Shown here: positions 40,521 through 50,280 of the stretch, one piece after another
Layout of the letters: each line of letters starts with the position of its first letter
How positions within the stretch are numbered: the stretch's first letter is position 1
Source of the DNA: Acidimicrobiia bacterium
GTDB lineage: Bacteria; Actinomycetota; Acidimicrobiia; Spongiisociales; Spongiisociaceae
Assembly (NCBI GenBank): GCA_009841075.1
Contig: VXMP01000036.1
Span: 1 to 64,000 of the forward strand
Direction of reading: 5' to 3'
Length of the DNA stretch: 64,000 nucleotides
Program-made: the position numbers and the translations under genes
The notes under the pieces: generated by a model
The model's database searches: none
What the model was told of the DNA's origin: nothing
The model's input: the letters and a program-made list of their open reading frames with translations, nothing else

Positions 40521-41810
40521 ATGCTTTCCAAGGAGCAGAACGAACGGCTCACTCGGGTCGGCCCGGGCACGCCCATGGGGGAGCTGTTACGCCGTTACTG
40601 GTATCCGGTCGCCTTTACCCGGGAGCTGGCCGACTGGCCGATCCATCCGGTCCGCCTCCTAGGTGAGGACTTCGCCCTCTGGCGGACCCCGCAGGGCGGT
40701 TACGGGATCATCCAGGAAACCTGCCCTCACCGGGCCGCCTCCCTCCTTTACGGGGTGGTCGAGGCGGACGGCATCCGGTGCGGCTATCACGGCTGGAAGT
40801 TCGACCAGGGCGGCAATTGCCTGGAGCAACCCGCCGAGCCCGACAAGTCGGCCTTCCGCCGTCACGTCAAGGCCTTCGCCGGCCGGGCCCAGGAGCTGGG
40901 TGGAATGGTCTGGGCCTACATAGGCCCGGATCCGGTGCCGGAGCTACCCCGTTTCGACGTATTCGTCGACCCGGGTTTCATCGACGTAGGCCATTCCAAG
41001 CTGCCCTGCAACTGGCTTCAGATCATGGAGAACTCGGTAGACCCGCACCATGTCGAGTGGCTGCACGGACGCTATTTCGAGTTCCTCGGCAACCAACAAG
41101 GGTTTTTGGCCCCCAAATCCTTCCAGAAGAAGCACCTGAAGGTGGGTTTCGACGCCATGGAGTGGGGGATACTCAAGCGGCGGGTACTGGAAGGCCACAC
41201 CGAGGAGGACGACGACTGGGCGGTGGGCCACCCTCTGGTGTTCCCCTACTCGATGCGGGTGGGAGGTGCCGGTATCGACCAGATGCAGATCAGGGTACCG
41301 ATCGATGACACCACCACCTGGGCGATGTTCTACTCCAACCACCATCCGGAGGGTCTGGACGTCTATCCCGAGCAGGTCTATCCGGTCGATTACGAGTACC
41401 AATGGCTCGACGAAAAGGGCCGTCACATCGTGGACTACATCGAAGGTCAGGACGTGATGGCCTGGGTTAGTCAGGGACCGATCACCGACCGGACCGCAGA
41501 ACACATCGGCAAGTCGGACATCGGGGTCATCATGCTCAGGCGCATGTTCAAGGCCCAGATAGCCCGGGTGGAGGCGGGCGAAGACCCCACGGTCGGGTTT
41601 ACCCGCACCCCTCAGGAACGGATCGAGCTGCCCTGTGAGAAGAAGAAGTTCGGGGCCGGGATCGACTTCGCCCTGGCGTGGCTGGACATGGGTTCCACCC
41701 GATATTCACCGGCTCTCGACACCCTGCGCAAGATCCACCTGGAAGCCGCCCGACTCCGGGGCGAGACCCCCAGCTCGACCGAATACTCGGTCAGAGGATG
41801 GGGGAATTGA
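40521..41810 (+). CDS. Rieske non-heme iron oxygenase, large subunit (phthalate 4,5-dioxygenase-like)
   Basis: 429-residue oxygenase component. The N-terminal Rieske cluster has CPHRAASL and CGYHGWKF (C-x-H...C-x2-H). The catalytic iron site is in ENSVDPHHVEWLHGRYF, the D-x2-H-x4-H pattern. The N-terminus GTPMGELLRRYWYPVAF resembles phthalate 4,5-dioxygenase-type and related oxygenases, which are often homotrimers without a beta subunit; no beta gene is present. A ggagggagg ribosome site precedes the ATG. The single Rieske ferredoxin at 26599-26973 may supply electrons; a reductase must be elsewhere. Confidence 0.93.
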   Translation: MLSKEQNERLTRVGPGTPMGELLRRYWYPVAFTRELADWPIHPVRLLGEDFALWRTPQGGYGIIQETCPHRAASLLYGVVEADGIRCGYHGWKFDQGGNCLEQPAEPDKSAFRRHVKAFAGRAQELGGMVWAYIGPDPVPELPRFDVFVDPGFIDVGHSKLPCNWLQIMENSVDPHHVEWLHGRYFEFLGNQQGFLAPKSFQKKHLKVGFDAMEWGILKRRVLEGHTEEDDDWAVGHPLVFPYSMRVGGAGIDQMQIRVPIDDTTTWAMFYSNHHPEGLDVYPEQVYPVDYEYQWLDEKGRHIVDYIEGQDVMAWVSQGPITDRTAEHIGKSDIGVIMLRRMFKAQIARVEAGEDPTVGFTRTPQERIELPCEKKKFGAGIDFALAWLDMGSTRYSPALDTLRKIHLEAARLRGETPSSTEYSVRGWGN

Positions 41811-41817
41811 TCGGGGC

Positions 41818-42054
41818 ATGACCGATCGGCGGGTTTCCGGCCCCCACTGGTGGGATCCCGACCGGATCGCCCATCTGGAGGATAAGCCCCGCTTCTGCCC
41901 CAACTGCGGCGAGGCGGTGATCGATGCGGAAGGTATCGCGGTCGAATACTGGGAAGCCGACCGTCGGGTGTATCACACCTGGTGCCGATCCTGCGGCTGG
42001 TCAGGCGACATCGTCCGAATCCAAAGAATGGTCGGCCACGAACCTGAGGATTGA
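41818..42054 (+). CDS. Small zinc-ribbon protein upstream of hyuAB
   Basis: 78 residues from the ATG at 41818; the ORF-track start at 41635 lies inside the oxygenase gene in another frame. Two CxxC knuckles (FCPNCGEA and WCRSCGWS) form a likely zinc ribbon. It starts seven bases after the oxygenase stop and ends three bases before hyuA, so it is part of the same operon. ATP-dependent ketone carboxylases contain a small extra subunit besides the HyuA- and HyuB-like ones. This protein could play that part, but I see no direct homology. Confidence 0.75.
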   Translation: MTDRRVSGPHWWDPDRIAHLEDKPRFCPNCGEAVIDAEGIAVEYWEADRRVYHTWCRSCGWSGDIVRIQRMVGHEPED

Positions 42055-42057
42055 CAA

Positions 42058-44142
42058 GTGCGGGTAGGGGTAGACATCGGTGGAACCTTCACCGATCTGA
42101 TGCTCTGGGACGAGAACGGCCGGGCCTGGATCGGGAAGGTTCTCACCACCGCCGACCCTTCGGCCGGGGTGGAAGAGGTTCTGCGGCAAACCCTGGCGAA
42201 ACTCCAGAGGCAGGCCAACTCGATCCGCCATCTGGTTCACGGCACCACCCTGGTGACCAATGCCATTATCGAACGCAAAGGGGCTAGCACCGCCCTGATC
42301 ACCTCGGCCGGGTTTCGCGACTCCATCGAGATCGGACGAGAGCATCGCTACGAGCTCTACGACCTGGATCTGGAGCATCCCAAGCCGTTGGTCCACCGCC
42401 ATCTACGTTTCTCCGTGCCGGAGCGAACCTGGGCAGACGGAACCCAGGATGTCGAGCTGGACGAGGAACACATCGCCCGCCTGGTCCGGGAATTGTCGGA
42501 CGCCGGTATAGAGGCGGTGGCGGTCTGCTTCCTGCACTCCTACGCCAATCCCGATTCCGAAGCCCGGGCCCGGGCGGTTATCGAAGACACCGTACCCGGG
42601 TTACAGGTTTCCCTTTCGTCCGAGGTGGTTCCCGAAATCGGCGAGTTCGAAAGGGCGTCGACCACCATCGCCAACGTCTACGTCCGACCGTTGGTGGAGA
42701 GTTATCTCAACGGGCTTCGCAGCCGGCTGGAGCAGATCGGTTTCGAGGGCCGGCTGTTCATCATGCTTTCGAGCGGGGGAGTAGCCACCTTCGATACCTG
42801 CGTTCGCTACCCGATCCGCCTACTCGAGTCCGGCCCGGCCGCCGGAGCGCTGGCGGCCGCCTCGGTCGGCCAGGACCTGGGGCGGAACTCCTTGCTTTCC
42901 TTCGACATGGGGGGCACCACCGCCAAGCTCTGCGTGGTGGACGACGGAGAGCCTTTGGTCACCCACGACTTCGAGGTAGACCGCCGCTACCGCTTCAAAA
43001 AAGGTTCGGGCCTACCGGTGCGGGTTCCGGTCATCGAGATGATCGAGATCGGGGCGGGTGGAGGCTCGATCGCCCGGATCGACTCCTTGGGGCTCCTCAA
43101 GGTAGGCCCCGAATCGGCCGGTGCCGACCCGGGGCCGGTTTGTTATGCCCGGGGTGGTCGGGCCCCGACCGTAACCGACGCCGACCTGGTTCTGGGCTAC
43201 CTGGACCCCGACTACTTCCTGGGCGGTGAGATGAAGCTGGATGTGGCCGCCGCCGAGGCAGCCCTGGCAGAGAGTATCGGGGATGGCTTGGGTATGTCGG
43301 TGCCGGAAGCGGCCTGGGGGGTTCACCAGGTGGTAAACGAGGCCATGGCCAACGCCGCCCGTGTCCATGTGGTCGAGCGGGGCCGGAACCCACGGGGCTT
43401 ACCGGTGGTGGCGTTCGGAGGGGCGGGTCCGGTGCACGGCTACGGGGTGGCCGAGCTGCTGGGCTGTCCCGAGTTGGTGCTGCCCTACGGAGCCGGGGTA
43501 GCCAGCGCACAAGGCCTCCTGGTCGCACCTCTGGCCTTCGATTTCGTCCGGTCCTATTACGGCCGGCTCGACCAGATGGACTGGGACGAGGTGAACAGAA
43601 TCTTCGAAGCAATGGAAGGCAAGGGAACCGCTCTCTTGGCCGACTCCGGGGCCGGCCCGGAACAGATCAACCACACCCGCACCGCCGACATTCGATATGT
43701 GGGTCAGGGACACACCATCCGGGTTCCCATACCGGACGGCATTCTCTCCGACCTCCGGCGTCAGGCTATATACGAGGAGTTCGATCGGGTGTACCGGCAC
43801 CTATACGGAAGGGAGGGCCCTCCGGTCGGTCTGGAGGCCCTCACCTGGAGGGTGGTTAGCCGGGGCCCCCGACCCGGTCGGGCGGCAACCCCTCATCCTG
43901 GCGAGGGTTCGGCGGGCAATGCCGAAGCCGCCCGCAAGGGAGAACGGCCCGCCTTTTTCGGCTCGGGGGGCGGTTACGTCCTGACGCCGGTCTACGACCG
44001 TTATCGCCTGGTACCGGGCTCCTCCCTTACCGGCCCGGCCATCATCGAGGAGCGGGAGTCGACCGCCGTCATCGGCAAAGGAGGGCGGGTCCGGGTGGAT
44101 GAGAGGCTCAATATCGTGGTCACCTTGGGAGGAGGGACATGA
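42058..44142 (+). CDS. hyuA: Hydantoinase/acetone carboxylase-type ATP-dependent subunit HyuA
   Basis: 694-residue HyuA-family protein starting with GTG. The actin-like ATPase signature VGVDIGGTFTDLMLWDENG is at the N-terminus, with GTTLVTNAIIERKGASTALI and SFDMGGTTAKLCVV further on, then VFGGAGPVHGYGVAELLG-like sequence (VAFGGAGPVHGYGVAEL). Relatives include N-methylhydantoinase A, 5-oxoprolinase and the acetone/acetophenone carboxylase subunits. Its place in an aromatic-degradation cluster makes an aromatic ketone or cyclic amide plausible as substrate. It overlaps hyuB by four bases. Confidence 0.88.
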   Translation: MRVGVDIGGTFTDLMLWDENGRAWIGKVLTTADPSAGVEEVLRQTLAKLQRQANSIRHLVHGTTLVTNAIIERKGASTALITSAGFRDSIEIGREHRYELYDLDLEHPKPLVHRHLRFSVPERTWADGTQDVELDEEHIARLVRELSDAGIEAVAVCFLHSYANPDSEARARAVIEDTVPGLQVSLSSEVVPEIGEFERASTTIANVYVRPLVESYLNGLRSRLEQIGFEGRLFIMLSSGGVATFDTCVRYPIRLLESGPAAGALAAASVGQDLGRNSLLSFDMGGTTAKLCVVDDGEPLVTHDFEVDRRYRFKKGSGLPVRVPVIEMIEIGAGGGSIARIDSLGLLKVGPESAGADPGPVCYARGGRAPTVTDADLVLGYLDPDYFLGGEMKLDVAAAEAALAESIGDGLGMSVPEAAWGVHQVVNEAMANAARVHVVERGRNPRGLPVVAFGGAGPVHGYGVAELLGCPELVLPYGAGVASAQGLLVAPLAFDFVRSYYGRLDQMDWDEVNRIFEAMEGKGTALLADSGAGPEQINHTRTADIRYVGQGHTIRVPIPDGILSDLRRQAIYEEFDRVYRHLYGREGPPVGLEALTWRVVSRGPRPGRAATPHPGEGSAGNAEAARKGERPAFFGSGGGYVLTPVYDRYRLVPGSSLTGPAIIEERESTAVIGKGGRVRVDERLNIVVTLGGGT

Positions 44143-45872
44143 CCGCCCGACTGGATCCGGTTCTGATCGAGGTGCTCTGGAGCCGGGTGCTGTCGGTCGT
44201 CAACGAGCAGCAGGTGGCCTTGCAGCGCACCGCCTTCAGCACCATCGTGCGGGAGACCCAGGATCTGGCCTGCGGGGTGTTCGACACCCACGGCCGGATG
44301 ATGGCCCAGTCGCTCACCGGCACCCCCGGCCACATCAACGCCATGGCCACCGGATTGCGCCATTTCCTCCACGAGTATCCACCCGGTTCGCTCCAACCAG
44401 GCGATGTTCTGATAACCAACGATCCGTGGATGACCGCCGGCCAGATCAACGATATAACGGTAGTGACGCCGGTCTTCAAAAACGGCCGCGAGGTGGCCTA
44501 TTTCGCCAACACCTGTCACGCCGCCGACATCGGGGGAAGAATCCTCTCCGCCGAGGCCCGGGAGGTGTACGAGGAAGGGTTGCGAATCCCGATTATGAAG
44601 CTCTACGACCAGGGCAAAATCAACCAGGACCTGATCTCGATCGTCCGGGCCAACGTGCGGACGCCCGACGAAACCGTAGGCGACCTTTACGCCCAGACCT
44701 CCTGCAACGATGTGGGGGCCCGGGCGTTGCTGGGCTTCATGGATGAGTTCGACCTCGACACCGTAGATCCGCTTTCGGATGAGATAATCACCCGCTCCGA
44801 GGAGGCGATGCGGGAGGCCATCCGCGAGATCCCCAACGGGGTTCATAGGCATGAAACCTGGAGCGACGGTTTCGAGGAACCCATCCTGATCAGAGCGACC
44901 GTAACCATCGAAGACCAGGACGTTTTCATCGACTTCGCCGGTTCCTCGCCGGAGAGCGCCCGCGGCATCAACGTGGTCTTCAACTACACCCACGCCTACG
45001 CCTCGTTCGCCATGAAGGCCGCCGTCAGCCCCGACATTCCCCACAACGACGGGGCCTTCCGTCCGGTGCACGTTTCCGCTCCACCCGGATCGATTCTCAA
45101 CTGTTTGGAACCGGCCGCGGTGGCGTCCCGGCACCTGATCGGACATTTTCTACCGGGGGTGGTGTTCGGGGCCTTGGCCGAAGCCCTTCCCGACCGTTTG
45201 ATGGCACCGGGTGCGGATCCGATCTGGATCTCGATCTGGAGGGGCCGCCCCCCTGGTTCTGACGACCGTTTCACCTTCAGCCTGTTCCAGTGCGGCGGGG
45301 CGGGTGCCCGAGCCTCCAAGGACGGTCTCAACACCACCGGCTTCCCCAGCGGGGTGGCGGGCGTTCCGGCCGAATCTTTGGAAACCCTCACCTCCCTGGT
45401 TCAGCACCGCCGGGAACTCCGCACCGACTCCGGAGGGATCGGCCGGTTCAGAGGAGGGCTGGGCCAGCTGACCGAGATGAGCTGTCGGACCGACCAGGAC
45501 TGGACGGTGTCGGCGATGGTTGACCGCATCTCCCATCCACCGGAAGGCTTGTTGGGTGCCGGGCCGGGGGCGGCCGGAGAGTTCAAGATAGACGGCACCA
45601 AGGAGGGAGAGCCCAAGCGTCTGCTGGTGCTGAAACCCGCTACCAAGGTGCAGCTGAACCTACCCGGAGGGGGAGGCTACGGCGATCCGTTTACCCGAGA
45701 CCCGGAGGCGGTTTTGGAGGACGTAATCGAGGGATACGTATCTATTGAAGCCGCTCGCCGGGATTACGGGGTAGTAGTGGAGTACCTGGGTAAAGACGAT
45801 CAGCTGGTTCGCCTACCGCACCACTATCGCCTTGACCGGGAAGCCACCCACCGCCTGCGTACATTAAAGTAG
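44139..45872 (+). CDS. hyuB: Hydantoinase/acetone carboxylase-type subunit HyuB
   Basis: 577-residue HyuB-family protein. The N-terminal signature FSTIVRETQDLACGVFDTHGRMMAQS is typical, with GHINAMATGLRHFLHEYP, ITNDPWMTAGQINDITVV, and the C-terminal GGGGYGDPFTRDPEAVLEDV. It forms a complex with HyuA in hydantoinases and in ketone carboxylases, so the two genes are coupled (ATGA overlap). It is the last gene of the plus-strand catabolic operon. Confidence 0.9.
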   Translation: MTARLDPVLIEVLWSRVLSVVNEQQVALQRTAFSTIVRETQDLACGVFDTHGRMMAQSLTGTPGHINAMATGLRHFLHEYPPGSLQPGDVLITNDPWMTAGQINDITVVTPVFKNGREVAYFANTCHAADIGGRILSAEAREVYEEGLRIPIMKLYDQGKINQDLISIVRANVRTPDETVGDLYAQTSCNDVGARALLGFMDEFDLDTVDPLSDEIITRSEEAMREAIREIPNGVHRHETWSDGFEEPILIRATVTIEDQDVFIDFAGSSPESARGINVVFNYTHAYASFAMKAAVSPDIPHNDGAFRPVHVSAPPGSILNCLEPAAVASRHLIGHFLPGVVFGALAEALPDRLMAPGADPIWISIWRGRPPGSDDRFTFSLFQCGGAGARASKDGLNTTGFPSGVAGVPAESLETLTSLVQHRRELRTDSGGIGRFRGGLGQLTEMSCRTDQDWTVSAMVDRISHPPEGLLGAGPGAAGEFKIDGTKEGEPKRLLVLKPATKVQLNLPGGGGYGDPFTRDPEAVLEDVIEGYVSIEAARRDYGVVVEYLGKDDQLVRLPHHYRLDREATHRLRTLK

Positions 45873-45877
45873 CTTGT

Positions 45878-46294
45878 ATGAGGATGTCGGGGCCGGCCAG
45901 GAAAGCCTTGGGAGGAGCGCTGTTCGTCTATGCCATCCTCTACACGACACATGTCGTTTTTAATCCCTTCTATTCGGATCAGATATCCACCTCAGATGTG
46001 TACCAGATCATGAATCCTTTGACGGCGATAGGTATTTTGATTTCGGCTGCAGTGGCCTGGAGGCACAAACCGGCCTCAGAGGATGCATCGGTTTCATCGG
46101 GACATTATCTGGCTGCTCAGGCCGGGTTCTATCTGAGCTTGGTGTTGGCCATCTTGTTCTTCACGCTTTGGTTCAGGGGGCTCAATGACGAACCTTCGGG
46201 CGCGGCCGACAACATGGCTTGGTATTCCGTTGCCGTGCTCCACCCACTGGTACTGGGTACCACCGGAACCCATCTATGGAAGTCGACCGACTGA
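45878..46294 (+). CDS. Small integral membrane protein, unknown function
   Basis: 138 residues with four predicted membrane helices (around residues 10-30, 43-60, 75-100 and 115-132). No recognised family motif. It follows hyuB by five bases, but its base composition is lower in GC and more varied in codon use than the neighbours. It may be the tail of the catabolic operon or a separate acquisition. It ends five bases before a convergent exporter gene. Confidence 0.65.
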   Translation: MRMSGPARKALGGALFVYAILYTTHVVFNPFYSDQISTSDVYQIMNPLTAIGILISAAVAWRHKPASEDASVSSGHYLAAQAGFYLSLVLAILFFTLWFRGLNDEPSGAADNMAWYSVAVLHPLVLGTTGTHLWKSTD

Positions 46295-46299
46295 TTCAC

Positions 46300-47235
46300 T
46301 CAGGTTTCGTTCCGGCGGCTGCTCAGCCAGGCCCCCATCAAAACCAACCCCATCCCCGCCAACTGGAGCAGCACCACAGTCTCGTTTCGGAAGGTCACCC
46401 CTAAGAGGGTAGCGACCAGGGGGAGCAGATAGATAGACACGCTTCCCCGGGTCGATCCCACCCGACCTACCAGGGCCGCCATGAGCACATATCCTCCACC
46501 GGTGTTCAGTACCCCGAGAACCAAGATACTGATCGCCGAGGAGACCCTCAAGGAAGACTGCGGAATCGACATAAGGCCGACAGGTGTCAACAGGGCAGCC
46601 GCTATACCAAGCGCCCACATCAGTAAGGCCGGCGAGCCATATCGTTGGGTGAGCGGCACGGCGGTATTCAGGGAGAACCCATACAGCAGCGTGGCCACCA
46701 CCACCAGCACCACCCCCCAGGCCTCGGCTTCCGATCCGGAGGCGACCGGGTAGCCGATCAGCAAGGCCCCGATAAACCCCAATGCCACCCCGACAACCAG
46801 GCGCAGTCGAGGGAGGGTATGAATCAGCAGGGCCGCAATCACCGCACTCCAGATGGGAACCAGGGCGTTGAACATCCCCGCCAAGGCCGAATCAATGCTC
46901 CTCTGGGCCAGCGGAAACAGCACGAACGGGATGGCCACCCAGGTGAGGCCGAGAAGCACCATTCTGCCCAGGTCGGCTCGATCAATGCGGCGGCGGGCCA
47001 TCGGGAGGACGGCCAGGGCCAGGAACCCGAGCAGGCTCCTCGCCCAGGCTATTACCGGAGGTGCCAGAGACTCCAGCGCAATATCGATGAAAAGGTACGA
47101 AGACCCCCAGATCAGGGCCACCCCCACCAACAGAGCCCAATCCAACAGCCCGAAAGACCCGGTTTGCGAGCCCTCGGCGGTGGCGATCAAACGGTGGGCT
47201 CTTCCGGAGCGGGACCGTGGGTTCAGATCGGGCAT
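46300..47235 (-). CDS. EamA/DMT-superfamily transporter
   Basis: 311-residue drug/metabolite transporter with about ten helices arranged as two EamA repeats. Repeat one begins at LLVGVALIWGSSYLFIDIAL and repeat two at WGVVLVVVATLLYGFSLNTA. The end YLLPLVATLLGVTFRNETVVLLQLAGMGLVLMG is typical. The substrate cannot be read from the sequence; amino-acid or metabolite export is common for the family. It is divergent from the DUF3151 gene with a 57-base gap. Confidence 0.9.
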   Translation of the reverse strand: MPDLNPRSRSGRAHRLIATAEGSQTGSFGLLDWALLVGVALIWGSSYLFIDIALESLAPPVIAWARSLLGFLALAVLPMARRRIDRADLGRMVLLGLTWVAIPFVLFPLAQRSIDSALAGMFNALVPIWSAVIAALLIHTLPRLRLVVGVALGFIGALLIGYPVASGSEAEAWGVVLVVVATLLYGFSLNTAVPLTQRYGSPALLMWALGIAAALLTPVGLMSIPQSSLRVSSAISILVLGVLNTGGGYVLMAALVGRVGSTRGSVSIYLLPLVATLLGVTFRNETVVLLQLAGMGLVLMGAWLSSRRNET

Positions 47236-47292
47236 CGGAGGGAAAGGGTAACCGGGTTGTATCCGGCTTCGACCCTCCTAAGCTAGAAGGGT

Positions 47293-47718
47293 ATGGAACT
47301 TCACCAGATCAAAGACCAGGGTGCCGAACCCCCTCGGGTGGTTCTGCCCATGCCCGAGGCCGATTTAACGGAGCGCATCCAGGCCGCCCGAACCATAGGA
47401 GAGATATCCGCGGTGGTTGCTGATAGCCCGCAGTCGATCGAGGCCTGGGCGGCGCTGGCCAAGCTCCATGAGGAAGCCGAGGACGGCGCAGAAGGCCTGG
47501 TGTCGGCCTACGCCTGCTATCGGGTCGGCTATCACCGGGGTTTGGACGCTCTACGACAAAGCGGCTGGAGGGGCAGCCAACTGGTCAGGTGGGAGGACGT
47601 ATCCAACCGAGGATTTCTGCGTTGCCTGGCCGGTCTGGGACGACTGGCCGGCCGGATCGGCGAGCAGGACGAAGCGGACCGCTGTGCCGATTTCCTGGCC
47701 CGACTGGACCCCACCTAA
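47293..47718 (+). CDS. DUF3151 family protein
   Basis: 141-residue soluble protein with the features of the actinobacterial DUF3151 family: SPQSIEAWAALAKLHEEAEDG, AYACYRVGYHRGLDALRQSGWRG and the end NRGFLRCLAGLGRLAGRIGEQDEADRCADFLARLDP. It looks like a small helical repeat (TPR-like) protein. Function is unknown. The GrdB-like gene starts 11 bases downstream. Confidence 0.85.
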   Translation: MELHQIKDQGAEPPRVVLPMPEADLTERIQAARTIGEISAVVADSPQSIEAWAALAKLHEEAEDGAEGLVSAYACYRVGYHRGLDALRQSGWRGSQLVRWEDVSNRGFLRCLAGLGRLAGRIGEQDEADRCADFLARLDPT

Positions 47719-47729
47719 ACCAAAAGATC

Positions 47730-48643
47730 ATGGAAACCGACCCTACCCCCATCGACTACATCGCCCACACCAGGGAAACCTACTCCTCTCTGGGATATCC
47801 GCCCTACCGCTGGGCCCATAACGATGACCCACCCCCTTGGGCTACATTGGATAAACCTCTGGAGGAAGCCAGGCTGGGTTTGATCGCCTCGGGCGGGGTA
47901 TATCAACGAGGTCAGGTGGCCTTCACCCATCGTGACGATGTAACCCATCGGGAGATCCCTATCGGCACCGACCTGGCCGAGGTGCGGGTCACCCATTTCG
48001 CCTTCGACCTGGAGGCGGCCCGACAGGACCCCAACGTGGTCTTCCCGCTCGACACCCTACGTTCTCTGGTATCCGAGGGGGTAATCAGGGAGTTGGCACC
48101 GACGGCCCTTACCTTTATGGGGGGCATCTATTCCCAACGTCGCCTGTCCGCCGAGCTGGTGCCGGTGCTGGTGGATCGTATCCTGGAGATGGAGTGCGAC
48201 GTGGTGCTTCTGGTGCCGGTCTGACCGGTGTGTCATCAGTCAGTTGGACTGGTCGCCCGGGCAATCGAATCCAAAGGGGTTCCCACCCTTTCCATGACCA
48301 GCGCCCGTTCGATAACCGCCTCGGTTAACCCCCCAAGGGCCGCCTTCACCGACTTCCCGCTGGGACACACCTGCGGTCCGCCCGACAACCCCGTCCTGCA
48401 ACGTTCCATCCTGCGCCAGGCCCTGGCCTTATTCGAAACCAGGTCGGAACCCGGCCTGGTTGATCTGGGCTACCGATGGCACCAACCCTGGAAAGAGGAG
48501 GCCCGGCGTCTTCAAGACCACCGTACCCCGCGATACGACACCCCGCAGTACCAAAACCAGGATGACCGGAAAGCGGCCGAAGCCTCCTACGGGCCGGAGA
48601 TCGCCTGCGGGGTTTGCGCCCCGAGCCAAGTCCCCCGCACCTG

Positions 48644-48644
<1 letters not shown>
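47730..48644 (+). CDS. GrdB-related selenoprotein with in-frame TGA as selenocysteine
   Basis: Reading through the TGA at 48222-48224 gives one 304-residue protein from the ATG at 47730. The two halves, tracked as separate ORFs (47589-48224 and 48228-48644), are in the same frame. The TGA lies in DVVLLVPV-U-PVCHQSVGLV, a UxxC redox motif (Sec165, Cys168) like that of glycine/sarcosine/betaine/proline reductase selenoprotein B. Upstream FTHRDDVTHREIP and downstream AAFTDFPLGHTCGPP fit the GrdB-like family. A bSECIS-like hairpin follows the TGA. The stop overlaps menB by one base, showing that the distal half is translated. The reduced substrate is unknown. Confidence 0.8.
48223..48254 (+). other. 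Candidate bacterial SECIS hairpin
   Basis: GACCGGT (48223-48229, starting within the TGA) pairs with ACTGGTC (48248-48254) with one G-U pair. Above it a GTG bulge and a short TCA/TGG stem close the nine-base loop TCAGTCAGT, which starts 11 bases after the TGA and contains GU. This fits the general placement of bacterial SECIS elements that recruit SelB. Pairing was drawn by hand. Confidence 0.5.
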
Positions 48645-49543
<899 letters not shown>

Positions 49544-49549
49544 TCCGGC

Positions 49550-49735
49550 TCAGTCGGGTGGTGCCGATTCTCCCTCGGACTGCTTGGCCAGGTAGAGCCA
49601 GCCCAGCCCGTGCAGACCGACACCGATACCCAACACCAGCGTGACCGTCCAGTATCCGCCGACGGCCGCGCCCAGAGCCGCCAGCGTGGCCAGGGTTACG
49701 AGTGCTACCCGCACTCCGTTGAGAGGTCCGTACAT
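49550..49735 (-). CDS. Small two-helix membrane protein
   Basis: 61 residues with two hydrophobic segments (about 8-28 and 29-50) and a short acidic tail (QSEGESAPPD). No family recognised. It lies between menB (convergent, six bases away) and the divergent nfeD gene. Coding nature is likely from the clean frame and membrane pattern, but weakly supported. Confidence 0.5.
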   Translation of the reverse strand: MYGPLNGVRVALVTLATLAALGAAVGGYWTVTLVLGIGVGLHGLGWLYLAKQSEGESAPPD

Positions 49736-49794
49736 ATTTCCTTCCTGCGGTTGGCGGTATATTCTATGTCTGCGGGATGATCTGAGGAGGCCGC

Positions 49795-50241
49795 ATGGAT
49801 AACGAAGTATGGAGATGGGTGTGGACCGGCATGGCGCTGATCATGGCCGTCGGGGAGATCATCACCGCCGGGTTCTTCCTCCTCCCGTTCGCAATCGGGG
49901 CCGGATTGGCTGCGGTCGCCGCCTGGATAGGTTTGACGGATGTGGTTCAATGGGCTCTCTTTTTCATTGGTACGGCGGTATCTATGCTTTATGTGCGCCG
50001 CTTTATCCGGGTTCAAGACCAGGAACAGAGTCTGGTGGTAGGTCCCAAGCGCTACGTGGGCGGAACCGGGTTGGTAATCGAAACCATCGATACCGACCTG
50101 AACACCGGTCTGATCAGGATCGAAGCTGAAGAATGGCGGGCCATCACCGACGGTGGTCCGATTCCGGAAGGAACTCGGATCAAGGTGGTGGAACTAAGAG
50201 GGACCAGGTTGGTGGTCGAAAGGTCGACCAAAGAGACCTGA
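49795..50241 (+). CDS. NfeD-like membrane protein
   Basis: 148 residues. N-terminal helices span about residues 8-70 (VWTGMALIMAVGEIITAGFFLLPFAIGAG). A C-terminal OB-fold follows, from VGPKRYVGGTGLVIETIDT to IKVVELRGTRLVVER. This is the short NfeD1b form without a ClpP-like protease. It has a gaggagg ribosome site and is paired with an SPFH gene 39 bases downstream, the classic NfeD-stomatin pairing thought to act in membrane quality control. Confidence 0.9.
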   Translation: MDNEVWRWVWTGMALIMAVGEIITAGFFLLPFAIGAGLAAVAAWIGLTDVVQWALFFIGTAVSMLYVRRFIRVQDQEQSLVVGPKRYVGGTGLVIETIDTDLNTGLIRIEAEEWRAITDGGPIPEGTRIKVVELRGTRLVVERSTKET

Positions 50242-50280
50242 AAAATCGAGATTATCTAGCAAGCTGAGAAGGAGCAACAA

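Noticed and set aside
48222-48224. The TGA as a true stop or a pseudogene nonsense mutation
   Set aside because: The frame stays coding-like for 139 codons beyond it, the residues around it fit a UxxC redox motif, and the distal half is coupled to menB. Kept as a selenocysteine call with residual doubt.
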